Under the pieces are notes generated by a model, which ran no database searches, was not told where the DNA came from, and saw nothing but the letters and a program-made list of their open reading frames with translations. A stretch of DNA of 64,000 bases, taken from Lentzea waywayandensis (GTDB taxonomy: Bacteria; Actinomycetota; Actinomycetes; Mycobacteriales; Pseudonocardiaceae). Shown here one piece after another: positions 8,439 through 17,120 of this stretch; position 1 is the first letter of the stretch; each line of letters opens with the position of its first letter. Position numbers and translations under genes: made by a program. Where the stretch lies: NCBI RefSeq assembly GCF_900115955.1, contig NZ_FOYL01000003.1, forward strand, positions 405,117 through 469,116, given 5' to 3'.

Positions 8439-9950
8439 GATCTCCGGCAGCAGCGCCGCGATCCGGTGCTTGGGCAGGTCGATCAACCGCAGTTCGAGAT
8501 CGTCGGACGCCACCGAGGCGTTGTCGACGATCTCCGCTGCCTGCCGTTTGGTCAGCACGCCCTGCGACGCGGTGATCAACGCTTCGCGCCAGACGTTGCG
8601 CAGCTTGCCGTGCGCCTTCATCAGGATCTCGCGGATCGTGCGCTCGCCCAGTGACAACGTCCCGGTGAGAACCTGATCGGCGACGACGATCGTGGTCTTG
8701 GCATCCGGGTTGTTGCGCAGGAACTTCAGCTTGAACCTGGTCTGCACCAGCTCCTGGAGCTCCTTCTGCCCGGCCTCCGAGGACACCGCCGGGTGGTTGT
8801 TCGGCACCAGGCAGGCCAGCCGCGCGGGCGAGGAGGCCAGCAACGTGCGCAGCAGCCACGGTCCAGGATCCGCCGACAGGTCGACGGCCAGCGACGCCGC
8901 GCCCTTCCCGACGGGCTCGGCCCACCCCGCGGAACGGGGCTTCGGCGGCGGCGAGGACTCCGGGCGCGGAGCCAGTTCCGACAGGGCGGACAGCGCCTCG
9001 GACGAAGGCCCTGACGACTCCACGGACTGCGCGCCGTGCGTGTAGATCCGCGTGCCACCGGACACCGCGCGTCGTCCGGTGGGCCGGCACACGTACAGGT
9101 CGGCGGCGGAACCGATGGCCTGCGCGCCGTCGAAGCGGTGGAACGCGGGCAGGATGGCCTCGAAGACCAGCCCGAGCTTCTGCAGTTCCTGCTGGACCTT
9201 CAAGCCCAGAGCGGGTGTCCGGTCGGAGAAGCCGTAGGCGAGCAGCAACCGGCCGGACGCGATGTCCTGCAACGCCTCGATGCCGCGGCCGGCGAACAGG
9301 CCCATGCCCTCCGGCGTGTAGGGCGGGTCGCTGAACACCAGGTCGAAGGATTCGAGCGCGGCCGCGGGCAGGCCGAAACGCATGTCGCAGTGCAACGTCC
9401 GGATGTCGTGCCCGCGCGCCGAAGCCCGTGAGTCGATGAACTCCAGCAGGCGCTCGTCGAGGTCCACCACCGTGATCGACACGTGCGGGTTCACGGCGGC
9501 GACGGCCAGTGACGTCAGGTCGTGGTCGCCCAGGCACAGCAGGCGTTTGCCTGTCAGGTCGTAGGTGGAGTTCAGCCACACCGCGCGGTTCAGCGCGGTC
9601 TCGGCCGTCGCCTGCACGTGGTCCAACGAGGACAAAGGCGACGGCACGTCGGCGATGTCCACGAGGATCTGGCGCAGCACGTCGGTGTGGTCGCGGACAC
9701 CGGAAACGCCGAACTCCGAGCGGTACGAGGCCACCAGACCGGGGGCGATGCGGTAACGATCGTCTGAAGATTCAACGTCGTCGCCGAGGGCCTTGAGCAG
9801 GTCCTGAACGGTGCGGCGAGGAACCGCGGGCAGGCGCACGAGTTCCGCGAGCGGGTGCCAGTCCTCGCTGAGCAGGGACAACACTTCACGGAGCTTGCGG
9901 GCGTGTACGCCGCGCTCCGCCACCAACTGCCGAACCTGGTCGATCGTCAC
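8400..9950 (-). CDS. Branched-chain polyamine synthase-like (BpsA family) protein
   Basis: A 516-residue protein. The first about 290 residues match the N4-bis(aminopropyl)spermidine synthase family: a winged-helix-like N terminus, a Rossmann motif around LLCLGDHDLTS (about residue 138) and the SDPPYTPEGMG signature (about 207). Archaeal BpsA transfers aminopropyl groups from decarboxylated SAM to spermidine. The C-terminal about 220 residues form an additional domain I do not recognise, after a Ser/Pro-rich linker. GTG at 9950 begins the family-like reading MTIDQVRQLV; no SD is visible. The open frame continues upstream, but without coding support. The 3' end overlaps the convergent GGDEF/EAL gene by 39 bp. 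The substrate in this organism is unproven. Confidence 0.8.
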   Translation of the reverse strand: MTIDQVRQLVAERGVHARKLREVLSLLSEDWHPLAELVRLPAVPRRTVQDLLKALGDDVESSDDRYRIAPGLVASYRSEFGVSGVRDHTDVLRQILVDIADVPSPLSSLDHVQATAETALNRAVWLNSTYDLTGKRLLCLGDHDLTSLAVAAVNPHVSITVVDLDERLLEFIDSRASARGHDIRTLHCDMRFGLPAAALESFDLVFSDPPYTPEGMGLFAGRGIEALQDIASGRLLLAYGFSDRTPALGLKVQQELQKLGLVFEAILPAFHRFDGAQAIGSAADLYVCRPTGRRAVSGGTRIYTHGAQSVESSGPSSEALSALSELAPRPESSPPPKPRSAGWAEPVGKGAASLAVDLSADPGPWLLRTLLASSPARLACLVPNNHPAVSSEAGQKELQELVQTRFKLKFLRNNPDAKTTIVVADQVLTGTLSLGERTIREILMKAHGKLRNVWREALITASQGVLTKRQAAEIVDNASVASDDLELRLIDLPKHRIAALLPEISASAGYVERSEG

Positions 9951-10082
9951 AAGACGTAAACCATACGGCCCGTCACATCGTGGAACGCTGTGCCGGGGTA
10001 CGCCGAACGAGTTAAGGTCTTTGGGATCTACATCCAGGGCGACCCAATCGGGGTGGTCGTCACGACCGGAGGGATCCGAAGG

Positions 10083-11165
10083 GTGATCGAGTTCCGGGCC
10101 GTAACCAAGCGGTTCGAGGACGGGACCATCGCTGTCGACGAGCTCGACCTCACGGTCGAGGCGGGCACCATCACGGTGTTCGTCGGTCCTTCCGGCTGTG
10201 GCAAGACGACGTCGCTGCGCATGGTCAACCGCATGATCGACCCGACGTCGGGCACGATCCTGGTGGACGGCAAGGACGTCCTCACCGTGGATCCGCCCAC
10301 GCTGCGCCGTGGCATCGGCTACGTCATCCAGCAGGCGGGGTTGTTCCCGCATCGGACCGTGCTCGACAACATCGCGACCGTCCCTCTTCTGTCCGGTTGG
10401 GACAAACGCAAGGCGCGCACGCGTGCGGCCGAACTGCTGGAGATCGTCGGGCTCGACGCGAACTTCGGCAAGCGCTACCCGGCGCAGCTCTCCGGCGGCC
10501 AGCAGCAACGCGTGGGTGTCGCCCGCGCGCTCGCCGCCGATCCGCCGGTGCTGCTGATGGACGAGCCGTTCAGCGCCGTCGACCCGGTCGTGCGCGAGGA
10601 CCTGCAGAACGAACTCCTTCGTCTGCAAGCGGAACTCGACAAGACGATCGTGTTCGTCACGCACGACATCGACGAGGCGCTGAAGCTCGGCGAGCGCGTC
10701 GCGGTGTTCCAGACGGGCGGGCACCTCGCGCAGTACGCGCGGCCGACCGAGCTGCTGGCCGCGCCCGCCAACGACTTCGTGGCATCGTTCGTCGGACGTG
10801 ACCGCGGCTACCGCACCCTCACGTTCCTGCACGCGGACGTGCCCGTGCACCCCGTCACCACGGCCAAGCTCGGCGAGCGCGTCACGGTCACCGACTGGAC
10901 GCTCGTCGTGGACGAGACGAATCGGCCCAAGGGCTGGCTGTCCGGTGTGGACGGTGAGGTCGAGGTCGCCGAGAAGGACCTGATCTCCGGTGGCTCGCTG
11001 TACGACGGCTCGACGTTGCGCGGCGCGCTCGACGCGGCGCTCAGCTCGCCGTCCGCACTCGGCGTGGTCGTCGACGACGTCGGCGCCGTCACCGGCGTGG
11101 TGAAGGCAGACGACGTCATCCAGGCCCTCGCGAAGGCCCGCGCGGCGGGTGAGGTCCCGAAGTGA
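10083..11165 (+). CDS. opuCA: Osmoprotectant ABC transporter ATPase with CBS domain
   Basis: ATP-binding subunit (360 residues) of a glycine betaine/carnitine/choline uptake system of the OpuC/OsmU type. Walker A GPSGCGKTT (about 35-43), signature LSGGQQQR, Walker B VLLMDEPFSAVD and the switch His in VFVTHD are all present. The C-terminal 110 residues resemble a single CBS unit (ALGVVVDDVGAVTGVV), which in OpuA/OpuC senses ionic strength or nucleotides. GTG at 10083 has GGAGGG nine bases upstream. The stop overlaps the next start (GTGA). First gene of a four-gene operon. Confidence 0.93.
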   Translation: MIEFRAVTKRFEDGTIAVDELDLTVEAGTITVFVGPSGCGKTTSLRMVNRMIDPTSGTILVDGKDVLTVDPPTLRRGIGYVIQQAGLFPHRTVLDNIATVPLLSGWDKRKARTRAAELLEIVGLDANFGKRYPAQLSGGQQQRVGVARALAADPPVLLMDEPFSAVDPVVREDLQNELLRLQAELDKTIVFVTHDIDEALKLGERVAVFQTGGHLAQYARPTELLAAPANDFVASFVGRDRGYRTLTFLHADVPVHPVTTAKLGERVTVTDWTLVVDETNRPKGWLSGVDGEVEVAEKDLISGGSLYDGSTLRGALDAALSSPSALGVVVDDVGAVTGVVKADDVIQALAKARAAGEVPK

Positions 11166-11800
11166 CCTGGATTTTCGAGAACTGGGAAAGGTTCTGGGAA
11201 GTCACCGAGGTGCACCTCCGGCTCTCCGTCGTGCCGGTGCTGATCGGTTTCGTGCTCGCCATCCCGCTCGGGTGGTGGGCGAGCCGGTCGCAGACGGCGC
11301 GCGCGATCCTCTTCCCGTTCGCCAACATCCTGTTCACGATCCCGTCCATCGCGCTGATCGTGATCACGCCGGTGCTGCTCGGCGTGAAGATCCTCGACGA
11401 GATCAACGTCATCGTGCCGCTGGCGGTCTACACGCTCGCGCTGATGATCAGGTCGGTCGCGGACGCGCTGTCCGCGGTGCCGGGCAACGTCGTCGCCGCG
11501 GCGAACGCGATGGGGTTCCGGCCGCTCCGGCGCTTCCTCACCGTCGACTTCCCGCTGGCGTTGCCGGTCACGATCGCGGGCCTGCGGGTCGCGACCATGT
11601 CGAACATCAGCATGGTGAGCGTCGGCGCGCTCGTCGGACTCGGCGGCTACGGCCAGCTCTTCACCGAGGGCTACCAGACCGACCACACCGAGAAAGTCCT
11701 CGCGGGTCTCATCGGGACGGTCGTGCTGGCGGTGCTCGCGGACGGATTGCTGTTGCTGATCGGACGGCTGCTCACGCCGTGGGCACGGGCGGGGAGGTGA
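11162..11800 (+). CDS. opuCB: Osmoprotectant ABC transporter permease 1
   Basis: Inner-membrane permease (212 residues, about five to six TM helices) of the BPD_transp_1 family. The EAA-type coupling loop AANAMGFRPLRRFLTVDFPLALP contacts the ATPase. It is translationally coupled to the ATPase gene by a 4-base overlap. A second, homologous permease follows, so the channel is probably a heterodimer, as in OpuCB/OpuCD. Confidence 0.92.
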   Translation: MTWIFENWERFWEVTEVHLRLSVVPVLIGFVLAIPLGWWASRSQTARAILFPFANILFTIPSIALIVITPVLLGVKILDEINVIVPLAVYTLALMIRSVADALSAVPGNVVAAANAMGFRPLRRFLTVDFPLALPVTIAGLRVATMSNISMVSVGALVGLGGYGQLFTEGYQTDHTEKVLAGLIGTVVLAVLADGLLLLIGRLLTPWARAGR

Positions 11801-11805
11801 GCTGA

Positions 11806-12471
11806 ATGGGTGGCTGGCTCTTCGATCCCGCGCACTGGTCCGGCACCACCGGGATTCCGGTGCGGTTGGCCGAACATCTCGGCTACACGCTGCTGACCCT
11901 GCTGATCGCCGCGGTCATCGCGATCCCGCTGGGCGCGTTCGTCGGTCACACCGGCAAGGGCGGCTTCGTGATCGTCGGACTCTCCAACGCTCTGCGGGCG
12001 TTGCCGACCACGGCGGTGCTGATCCTCGTCGTGCTGTGGGCGGGGCTCGGTGACTTCCCGGTGTACGTCGCGCTGGTGCTGCTCGCGATCCCGCCGATCA
12101 TGGCGGGCACGTACGCCGGCGTCCGCGCGGTCGACCCGGTGACCGTCGACGCCGCACGGGGCGTCGGCATGCGCGAGTCGGGCGTGCTGCTCCAGGTGGA
12201 GATCCCGAACGCGCTTCCGTTGATCTACGGCGGTTTCCGCGGCGCCGCGCTGCAAGTGGTCGCGACCGCCACCATCGCCGCCTACACGGGCGCCGGTGGA
12301 CTGGGCAGGCTTGTTTTCGACGGCCTCGCCCTGCAGGAGTTCGGACAGATGCTCGCCGGCGCGGTGCTCGTGGCACTGCTCGCCGTTCTCGTCGACCTGG
12401 GGTTCGCCGGCCTGCAACGGCTGACGGTCTCGCCAGGGCTGCGTCCAGTGGGAACCGGAGGAAAACGATGA
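11806..12471 (+). CDS. opuCD: Osmoprotectant ABC transporter permease 2
   Basis: Second BPD_transp_1 permease (221 residues). The coupling loop DAARGVGMRESGVLLQVEIP is visible, as is the typical GAGGLG region near the C terminus. The SD GGGGAGGTGA overlaps the preceding stop, five bases before the ATG. The 3' end overlaps the binding-protein start by 4 bases (ATGA). Partner of the upstream permease. Confidence 0.92.
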   Translation: MGGWLFDPAHWSGTTGIPVRLAEHLGYTLLTLLIAAVIAIPLGAFVGHTGKGGFVIVGLSNALRALPTTAVLILVVLWAGLGDFPVYVALVLLAIPPIMAGTYAGVRAVDPVTVDAARGVGMRESGVLLQVEIPNALPLIYGGFRGAALQVVATATIAAYTGAGGLGRLVFDGLALQEFGQMLAGAVLVALLAVLVDLGFAGLQRLTVSPGLRPVGTGGKR

Positions 12472-13367
12472 AGCGCATCGCGACAGCCGTCGCTGCGGTC
12501 ATGCTTCTGTCTGCGTGCGGTGGCGATCCGCTGACCGGAGACGGCAAGACCGACCCGGCCCCGACGGACACCATCGTCGTGGGCTCCGCGAACTTCCCGG
12601 AGTCGCGGCTCCTCTCGGAGATCTACGCGGAAGCGTTGTCCGCCAAGGGCATCAAGGTCTCGAAGAAGCCGAACATCGGCAACCGGGAGCTGTACTTCAA
12701 GGGCGTGCAGGACGGCTCGATCGACCTGATCCCCGAGTACACCGGCGTGCTTCTCAAGCACGTCAACAAGGAAGCGCCCGAGGTCGGCGCCGACGAGGTC
12801 TACGCGGCGCTGAAGAAGGCGCTGCCGGCGGGCCTCATCGTGCTCGACAAGTCCTCCGCCGAGGACAAGGACGCGGTCGTCGTCACCAAGCAGATCGCGG
12901 CCCAGTACAGCCTGAAGTCGATCGACGACCTCGTGCCGTACTGCAAGGACCTGGTCTTCGGCGGCCCGCCGGAGTTCCAGAACCGCCCGGACGGCCTGCC
13001 GGGCCTGAAGGCCAAGTACGCCTGTGAGTTCAAGGAGTTCAAGGCCCTCGACGTCGGCGGCCCGCTGACCGTCGCCGGCCTGAAGGACAACACGGTGCAG
13101 GCGGCCGACCTGTTCACGACGGACGCGGCCATCAAGGCCAACGAGTTCGTGGTGCTGGAAGACCCGAAGAACGTCTTCGCCGCGCAGAACGTGTTGCCGC
13201 TCATCAACGAGAAGAAGGCGTCGCAGCAGGTCCGCGACACCCTCAACGCCATCTCGAAGAAGCTCGACACGAAGACGCTGCTGGAGCTGAACCAGAAGCT
13301 GTCGTCGCCGGACAAGCCGGAGCCGGAGAAGGTCGCCAAGGAGTGGCTCGCCTCGGCGGGCATCTGA
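12468..13367 (+). CDS. opuCC: Osmoprotectant substrate-binding lipoprotein
   Basis: Type II periplasmic-binding-like lipoprotein (299 residues) that delivers betaine-type compatible solutes to the permeases. It has a lipoprotein signal with lipobox LLSAC (Cys17), then VVGSANFPESRLLSEIYAEAL, the standard OpuCC/OsmX opening, and the family motif DLIPEYTG. It is translationally coupled to the second permease. The operon ends at the strong hairpin at 13380-13419. The exact ligand cannot be read from sequence. Confidence 0.93.
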   Translation: MKRIATAVAAVMLLSACGGDPLTGDGKTDPAPTDTIVVGSANFPESRLLSEIYAEALSAKGIKVSKKPNIGNRELYFKGVQDGSIDLIPEYTGVLLKHVNKEAPEVGADEVYAALKKALPAGLIVLDKSSAEDKDAVVVTKQIAAQYSLKSIDDLVPYCKDLVFGGPPEFQNRPDGLPGLKAKYACEFKEFKALDVGGPLTVAGLKDNTVQAADLFTTDAAIKANEFVVLEDPKNVFAAQNVLPLINEKKASQQVRDTLNAISKKLDTKTLLELNQKLSSPDKPEPEKVAKEWLASAGI

Positions 13368-13379
13368 TCCACACCTGAG

Positions 13380-13419
13380 AACCGCTGACCCGCAGTCCTA
13401 AGGCTGCAGGTCAGCGGTT
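13380..13419. terminator. Bidirectional terminator between opuC operon and GNAT gene
   Basis: Perfect 11-bp arms (13380-13390 AACCGCTGACC and 13409-13419) enclose a smaller GCAG/CTGC stem. A TTTT follows on the plus strand. The stop codon of the convergent GNAT gene (13398) sits in the loop, so the hairpin can serve both transcripts. Confidence 0.85.
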
Positions 13420-14360
13420 TTCGCTTGTACGGCCATGTAGATGAAGGTGTCCTCGTAGCCGAGCGAGTGGTTCACGCGAAGCATGTGCTCGTTCTCGCTG
13501 CTCGTGCGCGTGCGAATCTCCTCGACGCCGGCCAGGTTGTGCAGCATGCGCGCCTTGATCAGCCTGCCGAGTCCTTTGCCGCGATGCGCCGGCAACACGA
13601 CCGTCTGCAGTTGTTCGGCGAGGGTCGGGACCACGGAGTTCAGCTCCACCACCGTGACTCCGGCTGCTTTACCCTCGTGTAGCAGGAGCACGACCCAGCG
13701 GACCGCGACGGCGGTGGCCTCTTCCCGCCGGATGCTCTCGACGGTGTTCTGCGTCAGGTCGATCGTCGTGTCGCCCTGTGGCGCGTCCCTGATTCCGTTG
13801 AGCGCCTCGACGTACGCCTCGACGAACTCCTCCGGCGCCGCGCCCTTCCAGGTGACCAGCTCGTATCCCGCGGGAAGCTCGCCGATCTCGGGCGGGTCGG
13901 TGAGAGTCAGCCGTTGTCTCGTCATGGTGGTGACGACCCGGAACCCACGGGCGGCGGCGAACTGCTCGGCAGGGCTGTCCTTGAACACGCTCCACGCCTC
14001 GATGACGGTGCGTCCGCGCAACAACGACGGCATGGCGCGGAGCAGAGCCGTACCGATGCCACGGCGGCGGTGCTGAGGCAGCACCACGATGTTGGCGTTG
14101 GCGAGGTGGGCGTTCGCCTCGGCCTCGGAGACCTTCACCTCGGCGTAGCCGATGATCTTTCCTTCTTCTCTCGCGACGGCGAAGTGCGCCGCCTCGAAGC
14201 CGACGTCGTCGCGGAACTCCCACATCGCGACGCAGGCTTCGTAGGGTGGCCGCTCCTTGCCGGGCGAGTCCTCGACCGCCCAGGTCGCCAGGACCTCGTA
14301 GAGGCCGCGCCGATCTTCCTCTGGCGCGCAAGCGAAGTCCAGTTCCTCGATTTCCCCCAT
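13398..14360 (-). CDS. Tandem-domain GNAT acetyltransferase
   Basis: A 320-residue protein made of two GNAT folds. The N-terminal copy has the acetyl-CoA motif LPQHRRRGIGTALLRA. The C-terminal copy has VLPAHRGKGLGRLIKARML followed by RTSSENEHMLRVNHSLGYE. Tandem GNATs of this layout include mycothiol synthase (MshD) and many uncharacterised proteins. This one lacks enough specific features to call MshD. The start is the ATG at 14360 and the SD is weak. Substrate unknown. Confidence 0.82.
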   Translation of the reverse strand: MGEIEELDFACAPEEDRRGLYEVLATWAVEDSPGKERPPYEACVAMWEFRDDVGFEAAHFAVAREEGKIIGYAEVKVSEAEANAHLANANIVVLPQHRRRGIGTALLRAMPSLLRGRTVIEAWSVFKDSPAEQFAAARGFRVVTTMTRQRLTLTDPPEIGELPAGYELVTWKGAAPEEFVEAYVEALNGIRDAPQGDTTIDLTQNTVESIRREEATAVAVRWVVLLLHEGKAAGVTVVELNSVVPTLAEQLQTVVLPAHRGKGLGRLIKARMLHNLAGVEEIRTRTSSENEHMLRVNHSLGYEDTFIYMAVQAKTADLQP

Positions 14361-14369
14361 GCATCCGAT

Positions 14370-15212
14370 CTAAGCAAGATCGTGTCGGCTTGCCCAGTGA
14401 GCGATGGCGGCCGCGATCTCCTTCGGCCGGTCCTCCTGCGCGTGATGCCCGGCCTCACCCACGGCCACCACGTCCAACGCAGCGATGCTCTCGACGCACC
14501 AAGTGTGCAACTGCGGCCCGATCAGCAACGTCGGCGAGCCCTCGAAGGTCAGCAACAGCTTCGGCACCTCAGAGGTGCCCAGCCACGCGTCGTAAGCCTC
14601 GATGCGTGGCATCAGCGAAGCAGGCTCACCGTCGAACGGCATCTGCCGCGCCCACGCCAGCACCGGCCGCCGGCTCGCCGCATCGGGGAACGGTGCGAGG
14701 TAGGCGGCCATGTCCTCTTCGGAAACCGGTGTGCGGACACCACCGGTGAACGCCTGTCGCACGAACCCGTCGCCGGCCAGCACCAGCTCCTCACCGAGGC
14801 CGGGAGTGCGGAAGCGGCGCACGCGTTCCTGTGCGGGCAAAGGAAGTTCGGTCCCGGTCATCGGCTTCACGATCGTCTCGAAGAACGCCAGACCGGCCAC
14901 GCGCGAAGGGTTCCGGGTCGCCCAGTCGAACGCCAGCGCGCCGCCCCAGTCGTGGCCCACGAGCACCACGCGGTCCAGGCCAACGGCGTCGAACCACGCA
15001 TCGAGGTACCGCGCGTGGTCGGCGAACGAGTAGTCGATGTCCGGCTTGCCGGAACGGCCCATCCCGATGAGGTCCGGGGCGCGCCCTCCCAGCTCGGGCA
15101 GGACGTTGCGCCAGCTGTGCGACGAGCCGGGGTTGCCGTGCAGGAACACGAACGGCGCGGAACCGGACTCCAGGTAGTGCATGGTCGAGTCGAGTACGGG
15201 AACGACTGGCAT
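14370..15212 (-). CDS. Haloalkane dehalogenase (HLD-II-like)
   Basis: Alpha/beta-hydrolase (280 residues) that hydrolyses carbon-halogen bonds. The expected residues can be read: halide-binding Asn27 in HGNP, nucleophile Asp88 with halide-binding Trp89 in GHDWGG, Glu112 in AFFET at the position of the HLD-II catalytic acid, and the catalytic His at about 256 in HHAQED. The Asp nucleophile argues against an ordinary esterase. ATG at 15212 has GAGGAG seven bases upstream. The MarR gene lies immediately upstream and ends 10 bp before the start, so the pair is probably one operon with MarR sensing a substrate-like molecule. Confidence 0.88.
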   Translation of the reverse strand: MPVVPVLDSTMHYLESGSAPFVFLHGNPGSSHSWRNVLPELGGRAPDLIGMGRSGKPDIDYSFADHARYLDAWFDAVGLDRVVLVGHDWGGALAFDWATRNPSRVAGLAFFETIVKPMTGTELPLPAQERVRRFRTPGLGEELVLAGDGFVRQAFTGGVRTPVSEEDMAAYLAPFPDAASRRPVLAWARQMPFDGEPASLMPRIEAYDAWLGTSEVPKLLLTFEGSPTLLIGPQLHTWCVESIAALDVVAVGEAGHHAQEDRPKEIAAAIAHWASRHDLA

Positions 15213-15222
15213 CGAAGGCTCC

Positions 15223-15657
15223 TCAGTCGAGCGGGACGTCGAGCAGCGCGGTCAGCTCGTGGGAGAGCGCCGCGGTGCGGTCGCCGGAGCGGCCGCCCAG
15301 GGGCTCCAGCAGGCGGTCCAGCAGGGCGCCGACGACCGCGATGGCGGGCACGACGACCTCGTGGCCGCGGTCGGTCAGCGTCAGCCGGACGGTCCGGGTG
15401 TCGACGGCGTCGCGAGTGCGCGCGATGAAGCCCGAGGCCTCCAAAGCGCGCGCCAGTTTCGAGACGTACAGCGGTTCGAGGCCGGTGTGGTCGGCCAGTT
15501 CGCGTTGCGACGGCCGGTCCAGCGCGACCAACGACGACAGCACCACGTACTGGGCGTGGGTCAGGCCGTGCGTCGTCAACGCGCGGTCAACGGCTGTCCG
15601 CCACTTCATCGCCAGACGCCACACGAGGTGCCCAGGTGTCGCTCCCGCACTGCTCAT
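15223..15657 (-). CDS. MarR-family transcriptional regulator
   Basis: A 144-residue winged-helix repressor. Its recognition region is RPSQRELADHTGLEPLYVSKLARALEASGFI, followed by the wing residues DAVDTRTVRLTLTDRG typical of MarR. It is directly upstream of, and codirectional with, the haloalkane dehalogenase. A palindrome/direct-repeat element (15668-15696) begins 11 bp upstream of its start and is a good candidate autoregulatory operator. Confidence 0.9.
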   Translation of the reverse strand: MSSAGATPGHLVWRLAMKWRTAVDRALTTHGLTHAQYVVLSSLVALDRPSQRELADHTGLEPLYVSKLARALEASGFIARTRDAVDTRTVRLTLTDRGHEVVVPAIAVVGALLDRLLEPLGGRSGDRTAALSHELTALLDVPLD

Positions 15658-15667
15658 GGCAGATACG

Positions 15668-15696
15668 GTACATGGCTACTATGTACATGGCTACTA
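15668..15696. promoter_or_regulatory. Candidate MarR operator
   Basis: GTACAT and ATGTAC (15668-15673 and 15681-15686) form a 19-bp interrupted palindrome. In the same stretch TACATGGCTACTA occurs twice (15669-15681 and 15684-15696), a 15-bp period. It lies in the short gap between the IclR stop and the MarR start, overlapping where a MarR promoter must be. Confidence 0.6.
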
Positions 15697-16479
15697 ACCG
15701 GAGGCGGCGTGACCGCCGATCCGGACCGTCAGCTCCTCGGCCGCCTTGCGGACCTCCTTGGCCAGGTCGGGCCAGGTGGAGCCGCAGGGCGTGTCGCACA
15801 GGTGCCGGAACGTCAGCGTGATGGCCGCGATCGGCCGTTCGCCGTGGTCGAACACCGGCGCCGCCACCGAAGCGAACCCGGCGGTCACGTAACCGTCCTC
15901 GACCGACCAGCCCTGGCGGCGTTCCAGCGTCAGCAACCGGCGCAGGGCCGGCAGGTTGTGCGGGCCGCGGCCGGTTCGGTCGACGAACGCGGCTACGGAC
16001 GGCAGCAAAGCCCTGACCTGCGCCGGAGGCAGGTGTGCCAGCATCGCGCGGCCGGAGGCGGTCAGGTGGGCCGGGAGCCGGACGCCGACGTCGGACACGA
16101 TCGACTGCGGCTGCCTGGGCTGCTCGCGCACGAGGTAGAGGGCCTCGGCGCCGTGCAGAACGCCCAGATGAGCGACCTTCTCCATCCGGTCGGCGAGCTT
16201 GCGCAGCAACGGGCGGGCCAGGCGTTCCAGCGGGTCGTGCCGCAGGTACGCGGAGCCGAGTTCGAACGCCGCGACGCCCAGGCCGTAGCGCTTCTCCTCG
16301 GGGAAGTGCGTCGCGAAGCCGGCCTCGGTCAGCTCCGACAGCAGGTGATAGGTCGTTGACCTGGGCAGATTGAGCTCGCGCGCCACCGACGCCGCGGAGA
16401 CGGGCCCCGGTCTGCCCGCCAGCAGCCGGAGGACCGCCAACCCTCGCCGCAGCGCGGGAACGTCACTGCTGCTGCCCAC
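15694..16479 (-). CDS. IclR-family transcriptional regulator
   Basis: A 261-residue regulator with an N-terminal winged helix (VPALRRGLAVLRLLA, then VARELNLPRSTTYHLLSEL) and the IclR effector domain (LTASGRAMLAHLPP). The usual length is about 250-260 residues, so GTG at 16479 is preferred to the upstream GTG at 16533. The effector is unknown. The gene is codirectional with MarR and the dehalogenase and ends 36 bp before the MarR start. No catabolic operon is divergent from it, so its targets lie elsewhere or are autogenous. Confidence 0.87.
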   Translation of the reverse strand: MGSSSDVPALRRGLAVLRLLAGRPGPVSAASVARELNLPRSTTYHLLSELTEAGFATHFPEEKRYGLGVAAFELGSAYLRHDPLERLARPLLRKLADRMEKVAHLGVLHGAEALYLVREQPRQPQSIVSDVGVRLPAHLTASGRAMLAHLPPAQVRALLPSVAAFVDRTGRGPHNLPALRRLLTLERRQGWSVEDGYVTAGFASVAAPVFDHGERPIAAITLTFRHLCDTPCGSTWPDLAKEVRKAAEELTVRIGGHAASG

Positions 16480-16592
16480 AAAAGTGATTTTCCCACGTGA
16501 TGCAGCCCACGCCGTTACTACATCAGGGCACACTCAACAGAACACGCCCGGGGAGCGTTGGAGGGGCGTGACGGTTTTGAAGGGGGTCGGGA

Positions 16593-17120
16593 TTGACACC
16601 GAGTTTCGATGACTTCGTGGCAGAACAGGTGACCCCGTTGCTGCGCTATGCCACCGTGCTCACGTGCGACCCGCACCTGGCCCAGGACGTGGTCCAGGAA
16701 GTCCTGCTGCGTGCGCAGCAGAAATGGGATCGCATCGGTTCAGTCGACCTCCCCAACGCCTACGTCAAGCGCATGGTGACCAACGAGTACCTCTCGTGGC
16801 GCAGGCGCAGGGCCGCCAAGGACGTCGCCCTCTGCATGACGACGCTGGAGTCCGTCACCCCGCCCGTCGCGGACAAGACGCACCACTACGACGAGCGGGA
16901 AGCCATGTTGCAGCGGATCGCGAAGCTGCCCCGCAAACAGCGGGCCGCCGTCGTGCTCCGCTACTACGAGAACTACGAGGACTCGGAGATCGCACAGATG
17001 CTCGGTTGTGCCGAGGGAACCGTGCGCAGCCACATCTCGCGTGCGCTGGCCACACTCCGCCTGGATCACACGCCGGAGCCCGCAGGTGTCGGGTTGCGGC
17101 TGGGGGAGGGCCTGTCGTGA
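16593..17120 (+). CDS. SigE-family ECF RNA polymerase sigma factor
   Basis: A 175-residue sigma-70 group IV factor. Region 2 reads LLRYATVLTCDPHLAQDVVQEV and the region 4 HTH reads DSEIAQMLGCAEGTVRSHISRAL. The opening MTPSFDDFVAE is typical of the actinobacterial SigE family. The TTG at 16593 is the most credible start, with AGGGGG about six bases upstream. The stop overlaps the start of the next gene, a one-TM protein that is the probable membrane partner. Confidence 0.92.
   Translation: MTPSFDDFVAEQVTPLLRYATVLTCDPHLAQDVVQEVLLRAQQKWDRIGSVDLPNAYVKRMVTNEYLSWRRRRAAKDVALCMTTLESVTPPVADKTHHYDEREAMLQRIAKLPRKQRAAVVLRYYENYEDSEIAQMLGCAEGTVRSHISRALATLRLDHTPEPAGVGLRLGEGLS

Noticed and set aside
8400..10850. 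An 816-codon minus-strand frame
   Set aside because: The part above 9950 is antisense to the opuCA gene and shows no family similarity; the BpsA-like protein starts at GTG 9950.
13398..14360. Calling the tandem GNAT protein mycothiol synthase (MshD)
   Set aside because: It has the two-GNAT layout and similar length, but no specific MshD features could be recognised and context does not support it.
16480..16533. N-terminal extension of the IclR protein from GTG 16533
   Set aside because: It adds 18 residues unlike the family, and the 261-residue form has the normal length.
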